Part shown: positions 8,639 through 18,817 of the stretch, in pieces
How the letters are laid out: the number at the start of each line of letters is the position of its first letter
Numbering within the stretch: position 1 is the first letter of the stretch
Assembly (NCBI RefSeq): GCF_001904725.1
Contig: NZ_MRCE01000026.1
Location: forward strand, 1 to 64,000
From: Phormidium ambiguum IAM M-71
GTDB lineage: Bacteria; Cyanobacteriota; Cyanobacteriia; Cyanobacteriales; Aerosakkonemataceae
Direction: 5' to 3'
DNA: 64,000 nt
Position numbers and translations under genes: made by a program
The notes under the pieces: model-generated
What the model was told of the DNA's origin: nothing
Databases searched by the model: none
What the model saw: only the letters and a program-made list of their open reading frames with translations

Positions 8639-9034
8639 TTATTTATTTCTAGTAATAGGCGGGTTTCTGCCATTTACGGGTTGATTAGAGACAGAATCAG
8701 TAGATTTAATCATAATAGTAATACCAACTCCTAAGATAAACCCTAATATCCCGGCAACGATCGCTACGCCAATTACAGATGCAACACATACAAGTAAACT
8801 TGGAGCTAGTATTGGTGGTTTTTCACTAAATTTTTCCGCTGTTCTTAACAGCCGATAAAGATGATTGAATTTAGCTACCTCTAGATCCGAATAACTATCT
8901 TTATTCACCAGTCCAGTTACGGTACACCAATCTTGCCAAGTTGTTGTTTTTTGGATGCCATACTCACTCATTAACTTACTTTTACTTGTGGTTTTCTCGG
9001 TTTCATTCAATATTTCATTCGCTGAAGTTTCCAT
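8639..9034 (-). CDS. single-span membrane protein, unrecognised
   Basis: 131 residues. The cytoplasmic-looking N-terminal part (TWQDWCTVTGLVNKDSYSDLEVAKFNHLYRLLRTAEKF) is followed by a long Gly/Ile/Val hydrophobic segment at about 77-112, enough for one or two close membrane passes, and a short polar tail. It lies 59 bases after hsdR on the same strand and may be the last gene of that transcript, but nothing ties it to restriction. Confidence 0.5.
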   Translation of the reverse strand: METSANEILNETEKTTSKSKLMSEYGIQKTTTWQDWCTVTGLVNKDSYSDLEVAKFNHLYRLLRTAEKFSEKPPILAPSLLVCVASVIGVAIVAGILGFILGVGITIMIKSTDSVSNQPVNGRNPPITRNK

Positions 9035-9093
9035 ATTTTAGCAATACACCCAAAAAGTATAAATTTGAAATATTCTCAGTAGTTATAGGCAGT

Positions 9094-12000
9094 TTAGCTA
9101 ACCACTGACTCGGTAAATAATTTCGCCTGCTCCAAAACTAATTCCGTTGCTAAAGCTTGCATATCGGGGGGATAACCATACTGACGTAACAGCCGTTTCA
9201 CTATTACTTTCATTTTGGCTCTGACATTTTCTTTCAAATTCCAATCAATTGACGCATTTTGGCGGATTCTTTGAACTAAAACGATCGCCAATTCCCGCAA
9301 CTGCTCCACTCCCATAACTTCCCTAGCACTTTCATTCTGAGCTAGTGCATCATAAAAAGCCACCTCATAAGGTTCTAAATTTAATTCCTCCCCTCGTTGG
9401 TCAGCCGCTCTAATTTCCTTAGCAATATTAATCAATTCATCGATAATTTCTCCGGCACCAATCACTCGGTTTTGATATTTCCGCAAAGTGCCTTCTAACA
9501 TCTCTGTTAACTTACGGCTTTGGACAAGATTAGTTTTTCTCCGCGTTCTAATCTCATCATTTAACAGTTTTTTCAAAAGCTCAACAGCCAGATTTTTATG
9601 CTCTAACCCTTTAACCTCTGCCATAAAACTATCAGATAATACCGAAATATCCGGCTTCTTAATTCCCGCCGCATCAAAGATATCAATTACCTGTTCCGAC
9701 ACTAAAGCTTGGTCAACAACTTGACGAATTGCCGTTCTAATCTCATCTCTACTCACACCAGAAGCAGAGGAATCAAACTTTTTCAATCGAGCTTGCACAG
9801 CTTGAAAAAATGAAACTTTTTCCGTGTTTATTTTCGCTTCTGGTGAAGAAGCACATAAAGCAAAAGCTTTAGCTAAAGCAGTTACTTCTCGGTTAAAGCG
9901 GTCTTTGCCATTTTCTAAACCCAAAATATAATCTTCAGCTTGCAAAATTATCCGCAGTTTTGCCACAGTATCAGCCGTAAAATAACCCTGATAAGCACAA
10001 CCTGACATTAACTGCTCTACCACTTCCAACTTAGTCAACATTAAATTAATCGCTTCCTCTTGGTCGAGAGTCGGTTTCCCTTTCCCGCCACTTTCAGCAT
10101 AAAAAGCCAGTGATTCTTTCAAGTCAGCAGCTATTCCTAAATAATCAACAATTAACCCCCCTGGTTTATCTAAATAAACTCGGTTAACCCTGGCTATTGC
10201 TTGCATTAAATTATGCCCTCTCATTGGTTTATCCACATAGAGAGTATGCAGACAAGGGGCATCAAAACCCGTTAACCACATATCTCTAACTATCACCAAT
10301 TCCAAGCTGTCTTGCGGGTCTTTAAAACGGTTAGCGAGTATCCGCCGTTCTCCTTTGCTGGTGTGGTGTTTCGCCATTTCCGGGCCATCTTTAGCAGCAG
10401 CGGTCATTACTACTTTAATTTTGCCTTTGTCCAAGTCTTCATGATGCCACTCTGGATGCAGTTTAATAATTTCGTTGTACAATTTCACCGCAACTTCCCG
10501 GCTGATACTAACAATTAAAGCTTTACCCACAAATATTTTTTGTCGGGTTTCAAAGTGTTGGACAATATCAAAAGCAATGTTTTTAACGCGGTCTGTTGCG
10601 CCAACAACTGCCTCTAACCTTGTCCGTTGACTTTTTTCCTGTTCGACAATTTCATCTTCTTCTAACCCTTCTAAATCTTCCTCTAATTCGGTTAAAAGTT
10701 TTCTGCCTTCTGCATCTAAATCAACTTTAACTAAGCGACTTTCATAATAAATTGGCACTGTCGCACCATCAGCAACCGCTTGGGCAATGTCGTAAATATC
10801 AATGTATTTCCCAAACACAGCCGGGGTGTTTTTATCGGTTTGTTCAACGGGTGTACCTGTAAAGCCAATAAAAGTGGCATTTGGTAAAGCATCTCGAATA
10901 TATTTAGCGAAACCATAGCTGGTTCTTTTACCAATAATATTTCCTGCTTTATCGGTGACATCAAATTCTTTGGATTTAAACCCATATTGACTGCGGTGGG
11001 CTTCATCTGCCAGCACAATAATATTATTCCGGGGGGAAAGTTCCGGGTACAAGGTTTCCCCCTCAGCCGGAGAGAATTTTTGCACTGTGGTAAAAATCAC
11101 TCCTCCTGAGTCCACATTTAAAAGTTCCCGCAGTTGTTGACGGTTTTCTGCTTGTTGGGGGTCTTGTCTGAGGAGTTGCCGACAACCGGAAAAAGTATCA
11201 AACAGTTGGTCGTCTAAGTCGTTGCGGTCAGTTAAAACTACGATAGTTGGGTTATCGAGTTTTAACACCAGTATTCCCGTTAAAAATACCATTGAAAGTG
11301 ACTTGCCGCTGCCTTGGGTATGCCAAACTACACCGCCTTTTCTATCGCTTTCTCTGGCAGTTAAAACACTTTCAACGGCTTTATTCACAGCATAGTATTG
11401 ATGGTAAGCAGCAATTTTTTTATCGGTTTTAATCGTGATAACTTTAGTTTTTGGGTTTTCCTGTGCGGTCTTTTCAAATACGGTAAAGTAGCGAATTAAA
11501 TTAAGCAGAGTTGGCGGGTTTAGCTGTTCTTTGATTAAGGATTCGATTTCCACATCTGGCTTTTGATTTGGTTGATTATTTTTCCAAGCCAGAAACCGAG
11601 AAAAGTCAGATGAGAGTGAACCTGTACGGGCTTCTAAACCATCGGAAATAATTAGTAAAGCATTGTAGGTAAACAGGCTGGGAATTTCGGCTTTATAAGT
11701 TTGTAATTGCTTATAGGCAGTTTCAATGGTTGCTTGTTCATCAGCCGGGTTTTTTAGTTCAATGACAACGAGAGGGAGTCCGTTAATAAATAGAATAATA
11801 TCGGGTCTACGGTCATGGTTATTTTCAATAACAGTAAATTGATTAACTGCTAAATATTCGTTATTTTCCGGGTGTTCAAAGTCAATTAACCAAACTTTAC
11901 CGCCTCTAGTTTCTCCATTTTTTTGGTATTCAATATCTATGCCTTCTGTGAGGTATTGATGGAAAATTTCATTGTTGTTTAGTAAGTCGGGGGAGTTAAT

Positions 12001-12228
12001 CGTGATAATTTGCCGGAATGCTTCTTCTCTGGCTTCTATTGGGATATCTGGGTTAAGAGTGTTAATTGCATTAATCAGGCGATTTTTTAGAATCACATCA
12101 TCATATTTTTCTCGTTCTGGTTGTTCGCCATCTGGGGCTAAAATACAACCGTGTCGGTAATCATAATCGATGTTTTCTAAATGTTCTAGGGCAAGTTCTT
12201 CTATTTTGGATTCTGTTAGTTTACCCAT
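9094..12228 (-). CDS. hsdR: type I restriction enzyme, endonuclease/translocase subunit
   Basis: 1,044 residues, normal length for HsdR. The N-terminal nuclease has the PD-(D/E)XK core (RRPDIIL near residue 141 and VVIELK near 155). The superfamily 2 motor has Walker A TQGSGKS (about 305), DEAH (about 406) and motif III GFTGTP, then the second RecA domain (VKVVMTAA..., LVIVRDMWLTGFDAP, QAIARVNR) and a helical C-terminal domain that docks to the methylase. The complex cuts unmodified DNA after ATP-driven translocation. It is the last core gene of the operon, 56 bases after hsdS. No frameshift seen. Confidence 0.93.
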   Translation of the reverse strand: MGKLTESKIEELALEHLENIDYDYRHGCILAPDGEQPEREKYDDVILKNRLINAINTLNPDIPIEAREEAFRQIITINSPDLLNNNEIFHQYLTEGIDIEYQKNGETRGGKVWLIDFEHPENNEYLAVNQFTVIENNHDRRPDIILFINGLPLVVIELKNPADEQATIETAYKQLQTYKAEIPSLFTYNALLIISDGLEARTGSLSSDFSRFLAWKNNQPNQKPDVEIESLIKEQLNPPTLLNLIRYFTVFEKTAQENPKTKVITIKTDKKIAAYHQYYAVNKAVESVLTARESDRKGGVVWHTQGSGKSLSMVFLTGILVLKLDNPTIVVLTDRNDLDDQLFDTFSGCRQLLRQDPQQAENRQQLRELLNVDSGGVIFTTVQKFSPAEGETLYPELSPRNNIIVLADEAHRSQYGFKSKEFDVTDKAGNIIGKRTSYGFAKYIRDALPNATFIGFTGTPVEQTDKNTPAVFGKYIDIYDIAQAVADGATVPIYYESRLVKVDLDAEGRKLLTELEEDLEGLEEDEIVEQEKSQRTRLEAVVGATDRVKNIAFDIVQHFETRQKIFVGKALIVSISREVAVKLYNEIIKLHPEWHHEDLDKGKIKVVMTAAAKDGPEMAKHHTSKGERRILANRFKDPQDSLELVIVRDMWLTGFDAPCLHTLYVDKPMRGHNLMQAIARVNRVYLDKPGGLIVDYLGIAADLKESLAFYAESGGKGKPTLDQEEAINLMLTKLEVVEQLMSGCAYQGYFTADTVAKLRIILQAEDYILGLENGKDRFNREVTALAKAFALCASSPEAKINTEKVSFFQAVQARLKKFDSSASGVSRDEIRTAIRQVVDQALVSEQVIDIFDAAGIKKPDISVLSDSFMAEVKGLEHKNLAVELLKKLLNDEIRTRRKTNLVQSRKLTEMLEGTLRKYQNRVIGAGEIIDELINIAKEIRAADQRGEELNLEPYEVAFYDALAQNESAREVMGVEQLRELAIVLVQRIRQNASIDWNLKENVRAKMKVIVKRLLRQYGYPPDMQALATELVLEQAKLFTESVVS

Positions 12229-12284
12229 TGTTTATTTTAATCACACTCCTGAATTAATAAAGTTGTAGTTTCTCAGTAATATTT

Positions 12285-13547
12285 CTAAGCTTCCTTAACC
12301 CTAATTTCTCCACTCATTAATTTAGGTAATAGGGTGTCACGGGTTTTAGTTAAGGTTTGGATTTGATTTTCGTTATTAATAATTTTCTTGTTTAAGCTGC
12401 TAGTTGTTGCTTCAAAATCAATTAATATACTGGAATTAGGTAATAATATATTAATTTCAGAAAAAGTTGATTTATTAATAATTGGCATTGTTGAGCCACC
12501 TAAAGCAATAATTCTGAGCCATTTATATTGATTTCTTAAATAACTAAAAATATATTCGTGAAAAGGGAACACTGAAAGTGGTATTAGCGAATTAATTTGT
12601 TGATTTGTTATACAAGAAATAGCTGTTTTTACTACTTTACCCATGTCAGAACCTATGCAAGTTACTACAATCGAATTTTCGGGAATAATATATTGTTTAA
12701 ATTTAGAAATTGCTGATTTAGAAATACTGCGTTCTGCATTTAGGATATATTTTCCGTAATTTTTAAAATCAGTTGGGGTGATGAAGTATAAGTCATTTCC
12801 CCATAGTTCAGAATTTTCTGTACTGGGAGTTTTTCCAGTAATAATTTTACCAATATCTCCCAACTTTCCAACACGCCAACCTTCGGGAATGTCGCCTAAC
12901 TCAGAAGCAACCATCGCACCACCGGATGATTTATAAGGTTTACCGTCATGGTTGGGAAATTCAAAGTCAATGAACCAATGCTTAAACAGTGTTTGTGCGA
13001 TTTTTTCTAGGGTTTCGTTTTGGCGACGGAGGTTGTCTATTTTGTCATCAAGAGACGAAAGTAGCTTTACAATACTTTCTTGCTCGTCAATTGGTGGTAT
13101 AGGAAGTTTAAACTCTACTATTTCCGTACATTTTAAGCTGTTAAATACAGCGCCAACATTGATAAATTTTTTTACTTCTTCCCACCAAGCTGGACTTCTA
13201 ACTAGCCATCTCAAAAAAGGTTGTAGAACAATTTTATTGTCGGAACGAAGCAACACTAAATTTTGTCCGAGTGCAAATTTCAATCCATCAGATACATAAG
13301 CACTTTCGCCCGGATTACAACGTCTGCTTACAACAACATCATGTGTTTGAGGCTTTGCTTTTCGAGTCCAAATTTCAAAGTCTTCTTCAGAGATTAAGCG
13401 TGCATCAGATAGAACGATACGACCATCTTTCAGTTGAGGAATTGTAACGTAAGGAAGACCATTATTAACAGCATCAGGAGTTTTATGATCACAATCTATT
13501 AAGATAATTCCAGCCTGCTTTAGGGTTAATCGTTTCCACTCACTCAT
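12285..13547 (-). CDS. hsdS: type I restriction enzyme, specificity subunit
   Basis: 420 residues. Two variable target-recognition domains (about 5-150 and 215-370) are each followed by a conserved helix: LLSSLDDKIDNLRRQNETLEKIAQTLFKHWFIDFEFP in the middle (about 163-200) and TSSLNKKIINNENQIQTLTKTRDTLLPKLMSGEIRV at the end. It sets the bipartite recognition sequence for both methylation and cleavage. The start is ATG 13547, three bases after the VapC-like stop. The sequence recognised cannot be read from the protein. Confidence 0.92.
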   Translation of the reverse strand: MSEWKRLTLKQAGIILIDCDHKTPDAVNNGLPYVTIPQLKDGRIVLSDARLISEEDFEIWTRKAKPQTHDVVVSRRCNPGESAYVSDGLKFALGQNLVLLRSDNKIVLQPFLRWLVRSPAWWEEVKKFINVGAVFNSLKCTEIVEFKLPIPPIDEQESIVKLLSSLDDKIDNLRRQNETLEKIAQTLFKHWFIDFEFPNHDGKPYKSSGGAMVASELGDIPEGWRVGKLGDIGKIITGKTPSTENSELWGNDLYFITPTDFKNYGKYILNAERSISKSAISKFKQYIIPENSIVVTCIGSDMGKVVKTAISCITNQQINSLIPLSVFPFHEYIFSYLRNQYKWLRIIALGGSTMPIINKSTFSEINILLPNSSILIDFEATTSSLNKKIINNENQIQTLTKTRDTLLPKLMSGEIRVKEA

Positions 13548-13550
13548 AAC

Positions 13551-13988
13551 TCAACTCTCACCCTCATTAATATCAAACCAATTTTCTATTTTCAAACCAT
13601 CAAAATCTTGAAAATCAGAAACATTATTAGTCACTAAAATCAAATCATTTGTAAACGCAATAGCAGCAATTTGACCATCACTAAAAGCAGTAACTTTCCC
13701 CACTTTCGATAACCTTGCCCTTTCCTGTGCGTGATATTCCGCCGCCTTTAAATCATAATCAAATAAAGGTAACTGCCCAATAATCACATTCCTAATATAA
13801 TCCTCTAAATCCCGCCGTTTTTTCGACTCGACAAGCCGTAAACAACCAAACAACAACTCATGAATCACTAAAGTAGCAGTAGCAATTTCCCCCTTACATA
13901 ACCTTAACTTTTCCATCACATTCTGATTCGGCTGCGGACGTTTAGCCTCAGATAAAATATTCGTATCTAATAAATACTTAACCGTCAT
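13551..13988 (-). CDS. vapC: PIN-domain toxin, VapC-like
   Basis: 145 residues, full length for a VapC. The PIN acidic residues are visible: D8 in YLLDTNIL, a Glu in [12 protein letters not shown]103-type in FSDGQIAA, and the late LVTNNVSDF. VapC proteins are Mg-dependent RNases, often cutting tRNA. Its ATG overlaps the stop of the antitoxin-like gene (ATGA). The pair sits inside the hsd operon between hsdM and hsdS. Confidence 0.85.
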   Translation of the reverse strand: MTVKYLLDTNILSEAKRPQPNQNVMEKLRLCKGEIATATLVIHELLFGCLRLVESKKRRDLEDYIRNVIIGQLPLFDYDLKAAEYHAQERARLSKVGKVTAFSDGQIAAIAFTNDLILVTNNVSDFQDFDGLKIENWFDINEGES

Positions 13989-14206
13989 AAATCAACCTCT
14001 CTCCCAGGTGATTTATCCCGTAAATTCTCAAAAGTATCATCATCAATACTTTCTAAATCAACCCTTTCTCTAAAATCCTGTAAAGCCGACCAAAAATCAT
14101 TAACCCCCCTAATTTCTACCAAAACCTCTTGATTATCGGGAAAATCCACCTCCTCCAATAACTCAATAATTTTGCCTCTTTTTATCCCCTTAACAAACAT
14201 CACCAA
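13985..14206 (-). CDS. antitoxin-like partner of the PIN toxin
   Basis: 73 residues. The N-terminal [29 protein letters not shown] is like the small beta domain of DUF104-type and similar cyanobacterial antitoxins. The acidic C-terminus ([25 protein letters not shown]) should thread into the toxin. Translation is coupled to the toxin by an ATGA overlap. Called by position and shape; a DNA-binding role is not obvious. Confidence 0.7.
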   Translation of the reverse strand: MVMFVKGIKRGKIIELLEEVDFPDNQEVLVEIRGVNDFWSALQDFRERVDLESIDDDTFENLRDKSPGREVDL

Positions 14207-14251
14207 AACCCCCTTTCCCTAAAAAACAATTGACTAAAATTGCCGAGTCAC

Positions 14252-15862
14252 TCATAACTCAAAACCCACCTTAGCCAACTGTAACCTAATTTCCTGATCT
14301 AAAATCTCAGCTTCCCGCATTTGTTGGGATAACTCAGCCGTCAAAAACTCCATCTTTTCCTCAAACGTTATCTCCTCCTCCACCTCATCAGGAATCCCCA
14401 CATAACGCCCTGGAGTCAAAACAAACTTATGCTTTTCAATCTCCTCTAAAGTTGCAGACTTACAAAACCCCTTAATATCCCGATAACTCCCATTTTTCCG
14501 CTTCCATTCATGGTAAGTACCAGCAATTTTATTAATATCCTCATCCCGCAAAGTCCGGTTTCTGCGGTTAATCATTTCTCCCTGTTCGGAAGCATCAATA
14601 AATAACACTTCCCCTTGACGAACGCGATTTTTATTCCCATTCTTATAACGACTCAAAAACCATAAACAAGCCGGAATTCCCGTATTATAAAATAACTGAG
14701 TTGGTAACATCACAATACAATCAACCAAATCCTCTTGCACCAACCTCTGCCTAATTTCTCCCTCACCCCCCGTATTAGAAGAAAGCGAACCATTAGACAA
14801 CACAAACCCTGCACTTCCAGTCGGGGCTAAATGATAAATAAAATGCTGTACCCAAGCAAAATTAGCATTACCCGTTGGCGGTGTTCCATACTTCCAACGT
14901 CCATCAGTTCTTAACAGTTCCCCACTCCAATCACTATCATTAAACGGAGGATTAGCCAAAATAAAATCCGCCTTCAAATCCGGGTGGGCATCATTTAAAA
15001 AAGACCCCTCATTATTCCATTTAATATTAGAAGAATCAATCCCCCTGATTGCCAAATTCATCTTACATAACTTAAAAGTCGTTTCGTTACTCTCCTGTCC
15101 ATAAATAGAAATATCATCCAACCGCCCTTGATGATTAGCGACAAACTTTTCACTTTGAACAAACATTCCCCCAGAACCACAACAAGGGTCAAAAACCCGC
15201 CCATTGTAAGGTTCTAACATCTCCACTAACAACTTAACAATACATTCCGGCGTGTAAAACTGTCCGCCTTTCCGTCCTTCCTCCAAAGCAAATTGTCCTA
15301 AAAAATATTCATAAACCCGCCCCAAAACATCAGCTTGCTGTAACTTTTTCGCATTCTGTTCTAAATCTAACTCTAACTGTTCAGCCGCCCCTTTTTGGTC
15401 GCTAACTAACTTAAAACTACCAATTAAATCAATCAATCCCCCCAAAGAAGCCTTATCTAAATTTTGTTTAGCGTAAACCTTCGATAAAATCCCTTTGAGA
15501 ATCGGGTTTTCTTGTTCAATAGCAATCATCGCCTCATCAACATATTTCCCAATTTCCGGCTGTCTCGCCCTAGCTTGTAAATATGACCATCGCGCAGTTT
15601 CCGGGACAAAAAACACATTTTCGGCTAAATATTCCTCTTTATCTTCTGCATCTCCCCCAGCATATTCCCCCTCGCCATCAATTAACTTTTGATGCAACTC
15701 TTCAAAAGCATCTGAAATATATTTAAGAAAAATTAACCCTAAAACAATGTGCTTATATTCTGCTGCATCCATATTTTTTCGCAGCTTATCAGCAGATTTC
15801 CAAAGCTTTTGTTCTAAAGATTCGCCGTTATCTTGGCTTTTTTGATTACTACTTTTCGCCAT
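14252..15862 (-). CDS. hsdM: type I restriction enzyme, methyltransferase subunit
   Basis: About 536 residues from ATG 15862 (MAKSSNQKSQ...); an upstream TTG adds 17 hydrophobic residues that do not fit the family. HsdM_N helical domain (LEQKLWKSADKLRKNMDAAEYKHIVLGLIFLKYISD) is followed by the N6-adenine methylase: SAM motif I FDPCCGSGGMF near residue 222 and catalytic motif IV NPPF near 304. It methylates adenine within the HsdS-defined site. First gene of the minus-strand operon hsdM-antitoxin-toxin-hsdS-hsdR. The 196 bases upstream should hold its promoter. Confidence 0.94.
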   Translation of the reverse strand: MAKSSNQKSQDNGESLEQKLWKSADKLRKNMDAAEYKHIVLGLIFLKYISDAFEELHQKLIDGEGEYAGGDAEDKEEYLAENVFFVPETARWSYLQARARQPEIGKYVDEAMIAIEQENPILKGILSKVYAKQNLDKASLGGLIDLIGSFKLVSDQKGAAEQLELDLEQNAKKLQQADVLGRVYEYFLGQFALEEGRKGGQFYTPECIVKLLVEMLEPYNGRVFDPCCGSGGMFVQSEKFVANHQGRLDDISIYGQESNETTFKLCKMNLAIRGIDSSNIKWNNEGSFLNDAHPDLKADFILANPPFNDSDWSGELLRTDGRWKYGTPPTGNANFAWVQHFIYHLAPTGSAGFVLSNGSLSSNTGGEGEIRQRLVQEDLVDCIVMLPTQLFYNTGIPACLWFLSRYKNGNKNRVRQGEVLFIDASEQGEMINRRNRTLRDEDINKIAGTYHEWKRKNGSYRDIKGFCKSATLEEIEKHKFVLTPGRYVGIPDEVEEEITFEEKMEFLTAELSQQMREAEILDQEIRLQLAKVGFEL

Positions 15863-16109
15863 AATTAAGTTAAAGAAGATAAACAGGGGACAAACAGAAC
15901 ATAGTATTACCAAGAGTACATCCAGTCTAGTAGGCTCAAATTTACCCCTTAAATCCCAAGATATGCCAAGGAATTACAGATAACAAACTGTAGATTTACT
16001 GATATTGGAAACATTTAAAGCTCACACCGCTATCCGGCTTGTGCTAATCTGAGCAGTAGTCAAGACCCTACAGACTCAAGTGTAATAGTGAGATTGCATT
16101 TTCACTCCC

Positions 16110-17561
16110 TTAATTGAAAACACAATCCACATCAACCACCTGAAAATCACTCTTATAAGACTGGGGAGTAAGAGTATCGATAATATCATCATGTTTCAAC
16201 AGTTCCCCCCTCCCATGACCTAATATTTGCGCCAAATAAAGCTCATTATCAGTATCATTATTATTAAAAACTTGGTTGCAAACATGGGAATAAACCGCCC
16301 TTAAACCCTTATAAGTAAAGAAATCATGGGTAATATTCCATCGCTTCTTTAATATCTTCATAAAATCACTCAAATCCCCACTATAACGCCTGTGTGCTGC
16401 ATCTCCTTTGTTCCTTAACTCAATTTTCACCCTCTCTTCACTCTTAAAACGCCCGTCTTTCTTATCAAAATCAGCTACAGTTTTCCCGTTATCCTTTAAC
16501 CATTGATGAGCTTTTACTATTAAATTTGCCTCAATTAACACCGGAATTAAATACATAGGATATTCTGCAAAGTACTCATCAGCATCCCCCTTAGCTTTTA
16601 ATTGTCCAGTAAACTTAACGTGACTTTTTTTAATAAACTCCTCACTAAATCTTGCTTGTAAGTTCTGCAATGACTCTTTCACAAACTCGCCATACTCACC
16701 ATTTAAAATTAACTCAATATCCCTATCTGTAATTACCTCAAACATAGTAGCACTGCGATGGATTTCTGCTAACCTTCTCCCCGTAACTATTGCCAATGCT
16801 ACTGATACCCGTTTCCAGTCTCTAGCTTTATATTCATCAATTCTATTCAAAGTGGTAACAGCAAAATCATATAATTGTTTAAAGCTAATAATTTCCTTTT
16901 GTTTCTTACGTTGTGCTATCCGCCTTTCCTGTAACCCTTTCTTTTGCTCAGAAACATCAGCTAATTGAATTTTAACCTGACGCTTCAACATTACCAAACA
17001 AGACGATAACTTATCAGCATAAAATGAACCCTGGTCACGTTCATTTTCGATAAATTCAGCGATTAAATTAATAATATGGGTACGGTAACGCAGTTTAGTC
17101 AAAAAGCTTAATTGTTGGTTTTGTTGATTGCCATCATAATTATTCAAGTAGTGAACTATGCGATAAGCAAAGCCAGCGATATCACCATAAACTGAATCAT
17201 CCCATTTACCATCTTTTTGCTGTTTCGATTCAATCCAAGCGTGTAATTCCTGATAGAATTTATGCGTCCACTCCACTAACTTTTCATTACCTAAATTCTC
17301 TGCCCTTTCATTCAATAACTCATCATCAATAGAAATCACTTCTAACGGAACGTTTGGAATTACATTAACCAAAACTCTCTCAGCTTTGGTAGACTCCAGT
17401 AACTCGTTTATCAGTTCGGTTTTACGCTTCCTAGTGGCATTGGGAATAACACCATTACTTAGCTTTTGTAATGCCTTTAATGTGAGATCTTCTAAATCTT
17501 CCTTTGAATATTGGGCTATCTTTTCTCTTTGCTTGGCTTGTTCGCTGGCTGGTAAACTCAT
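16110..17561 (-). CDS. telomere resolvase (protelomerase) candidate
   Basis: About 483 residues from ATG 17561, which follows CAGGTAG (GTG 17573 is also open). The catalytic half reads like phage N15 TelN/TelK-type protelomerases rather than ordinary integrases: SVALAIVTGRRLAEI (Arg 262/263), HVKFTGQLKAKGD (Lys 322 or 324, in the 'FxGQxK' beta-hairpin), FFTYKGLRAVYSHV (Arg 421), LAQILGHG (His 449) and LTPQSYKSDFQV (Tyr 469, presumed nucleophile). These enzymes cut replicated telomere dimers at a palindrome and rejoin strands into covalently closed hairpins. The N-terminal half is helical and unassigned, as in that family. Divergent from the gene at 17749. An unusual tyrosine recombinase is the alternative. 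Recognition is by motif memory. Confidence 0.78.
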   Translation of the reverse strand: MSLPASEQAKQREKIAQYSKEDLEDLTLKALQKLSNGVIPNATRKRKTELINELLESTKAERVLVNVIPNVPLEVISIDDELLNERAENLGNEKLVEWTHKFYQELHAWIESKQQKDGKWDDSVYGDIAGFAYRIVHYLNNYDGNQQNQQLSFLTKLRYRTHIINLIAEFIENERDQGSFYADKLSSCLVMLKRQVKIQLADVSEQKKGLQERRIAQRKKQKEIISFKQLYDFAVTTLNRIDEYKARDWKRVSVALAIVTGRRLAEIHRSATMFEVITDRDIELILNGEYGEFVKESLQNLQARFSEEFIKKSHVKFTGQLKAKGDADEYFAEYPMYLIPVLIEANLIVKAHQWLKDNGKTVADFDKKDGRFKSEERVKIELRNKGDAAHRRYSGDLSDFMKILKKRWNITHDFFTYKGLRAVYSHVCNQVFNNNDTDNELYLAQILGHGRGELLKHDDIIDTLTPQSYKSDFQVVDVDCVFN

Positions 17562-17748
17562 AACTACCTGCACTTAGTTCCTAAACTAAAATTAATCTAA
17601 CCTATAATACCTGCATTTTGTACCTATATTAGTGCTTTTTATAGTACAGAACTGAACTATACCCGTTGCTTATCTGTTGCTTATAGCTCTTGCAGTTATA
17701 TAAGTTAAGAGTTAATGTAAGTACATAAGCTAAGGGAGAGAGACAATC

Positions 17749-18651
17749 ATGATTACACCGACAGAACTTGTCCAAGAATTAAAAAGCGTATCAGACGAAA
17801 AAATTATTAAAGAAATTTGTGCTGAAGTCATGGATCATATATATGAAAAAATATCGGAACCTGATAAGCGAAAAAACAAGTTAGACGGATTTAAAAATCG
17901 GATTAGGAAAGACTTTCCTAGTACGCCCGAACAAGAATTTGATTACCAATATTTCACAAAAAGCGGTAAAGGTAGCGTTCCGAGATGGCAACATTTAGCC
18001 TTAAAATATTTAACACTTTCTGAACCGGACTGGGATGAATTGGGAGACGAAAATCGTCAGCAATGGAAAGCAGAACAAGCTAATATTAAGACTGAATCTC
18101 AATCGGAAATTGAATCAGAATCAAATATGACAATTACTTTAAATTTAGATAGTCAAACCCAATCAATTCTAAATGAAGCAGTGAAGAATTCTGGGTTAAC
18201 TACTACTGATTATATTTTAAAAGCTATTGAGGTATACGCCAAAACTGTAAATAGAAAGAGCAAAAGACAGGATGAAGATTTAAGCACTGTCAGCACTGAG
18301 GAATTGCTAAATGATGGTTTTTACTCTACGCATCCAAACAGGGCAGAGGAACTAGTTAAAAGGGCGATTAGGGCTATCAAAAAGTACAATGGTGAAGTGG
18401 CTACTGAGTCTAAACAACGATGGATTATTACGCAATCTTTGCTGGTGGAATTGACGAAAAGTAGGACGCAATCGGTAGTTGATGCCATGAGTAAGTTTCA
18501 GTCTGATATTGATAACTACAACTATTCAAGAGAAGAGTTTCTTAATAAAGAAGATGGCACACTTAACAAGTATGTGAACCGGAAGAAAGGTGTTGATGCT
18601 AGGGAGGAGATTAATTTGGCTCTCCTTGTACCTAGTGGGATTGATGAGTGA
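17749..18651 (+). CDS. DNA-binding-like protein with a ribbon-helix-helix-like segment
   Basis: 300 residues, ATG behind AAGGGAGAGA. Three parts can be seen. Residues 1-115 are charged and unrecognised. Residues about 126-165 (MTITLNLDSQTQSILNEAVKNSGLTTTDYILKAIEVYAK, quoted in part) have a strand followed by two helices as in CopG/Arc ribbon-helix-helix proteins. A C-terminal domain follows (RAIRAIKKYN..., RWIITQSLLVELTKSRTQSVVDAM), a pattern I associate with cyanobacterial mobile-element proteins. It is transcribed divergently from the telomere-resolvase candidate over 187 bases. It may regulate that gene or bind the same sites; that is inference. Confidence 0.5.
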   Translation: MITPTELVQELKSVSDEKIIKEICAEVMDHIYEKISEPDKRKNKLDGFKNRIRKDFPSTPEQEFDYQYFTKSGKGSVPRWQHLALKYLTLSEPDWDELGDENRQQWKAEQANIKTESQSEIESESNMTITLNLDSQTQSILNEAVKNSGLTTTDYILKAIEVYAKTVNRKSKRQDEDLSTVSTEELLNDGFYSTHPNRAEELVKRAIRAIKKYNGEVATESKQRWIITQSLLVELTKSRTQSVVDAMSKFQSDIDNYNYSREEFLNKEDGTLNKYVNRKKGVDAREEINLALLVPSGIDE

Positions 18652-18817
18652 GGGAAAGGGGCGATCGATCGCCTTTTGGTGCAGATCGCCTAAGTATCAC
18701 ATTGTCCGCAGCATTGAGGTGAAAAGATTTATCAATGTAGAGGTTTGAATTTCTTAACTAGCACTTCAAGATGCTGTCACTTCTTCTCCATTGGCGCAGA
18801 TTAGAACTGCGATCGCT

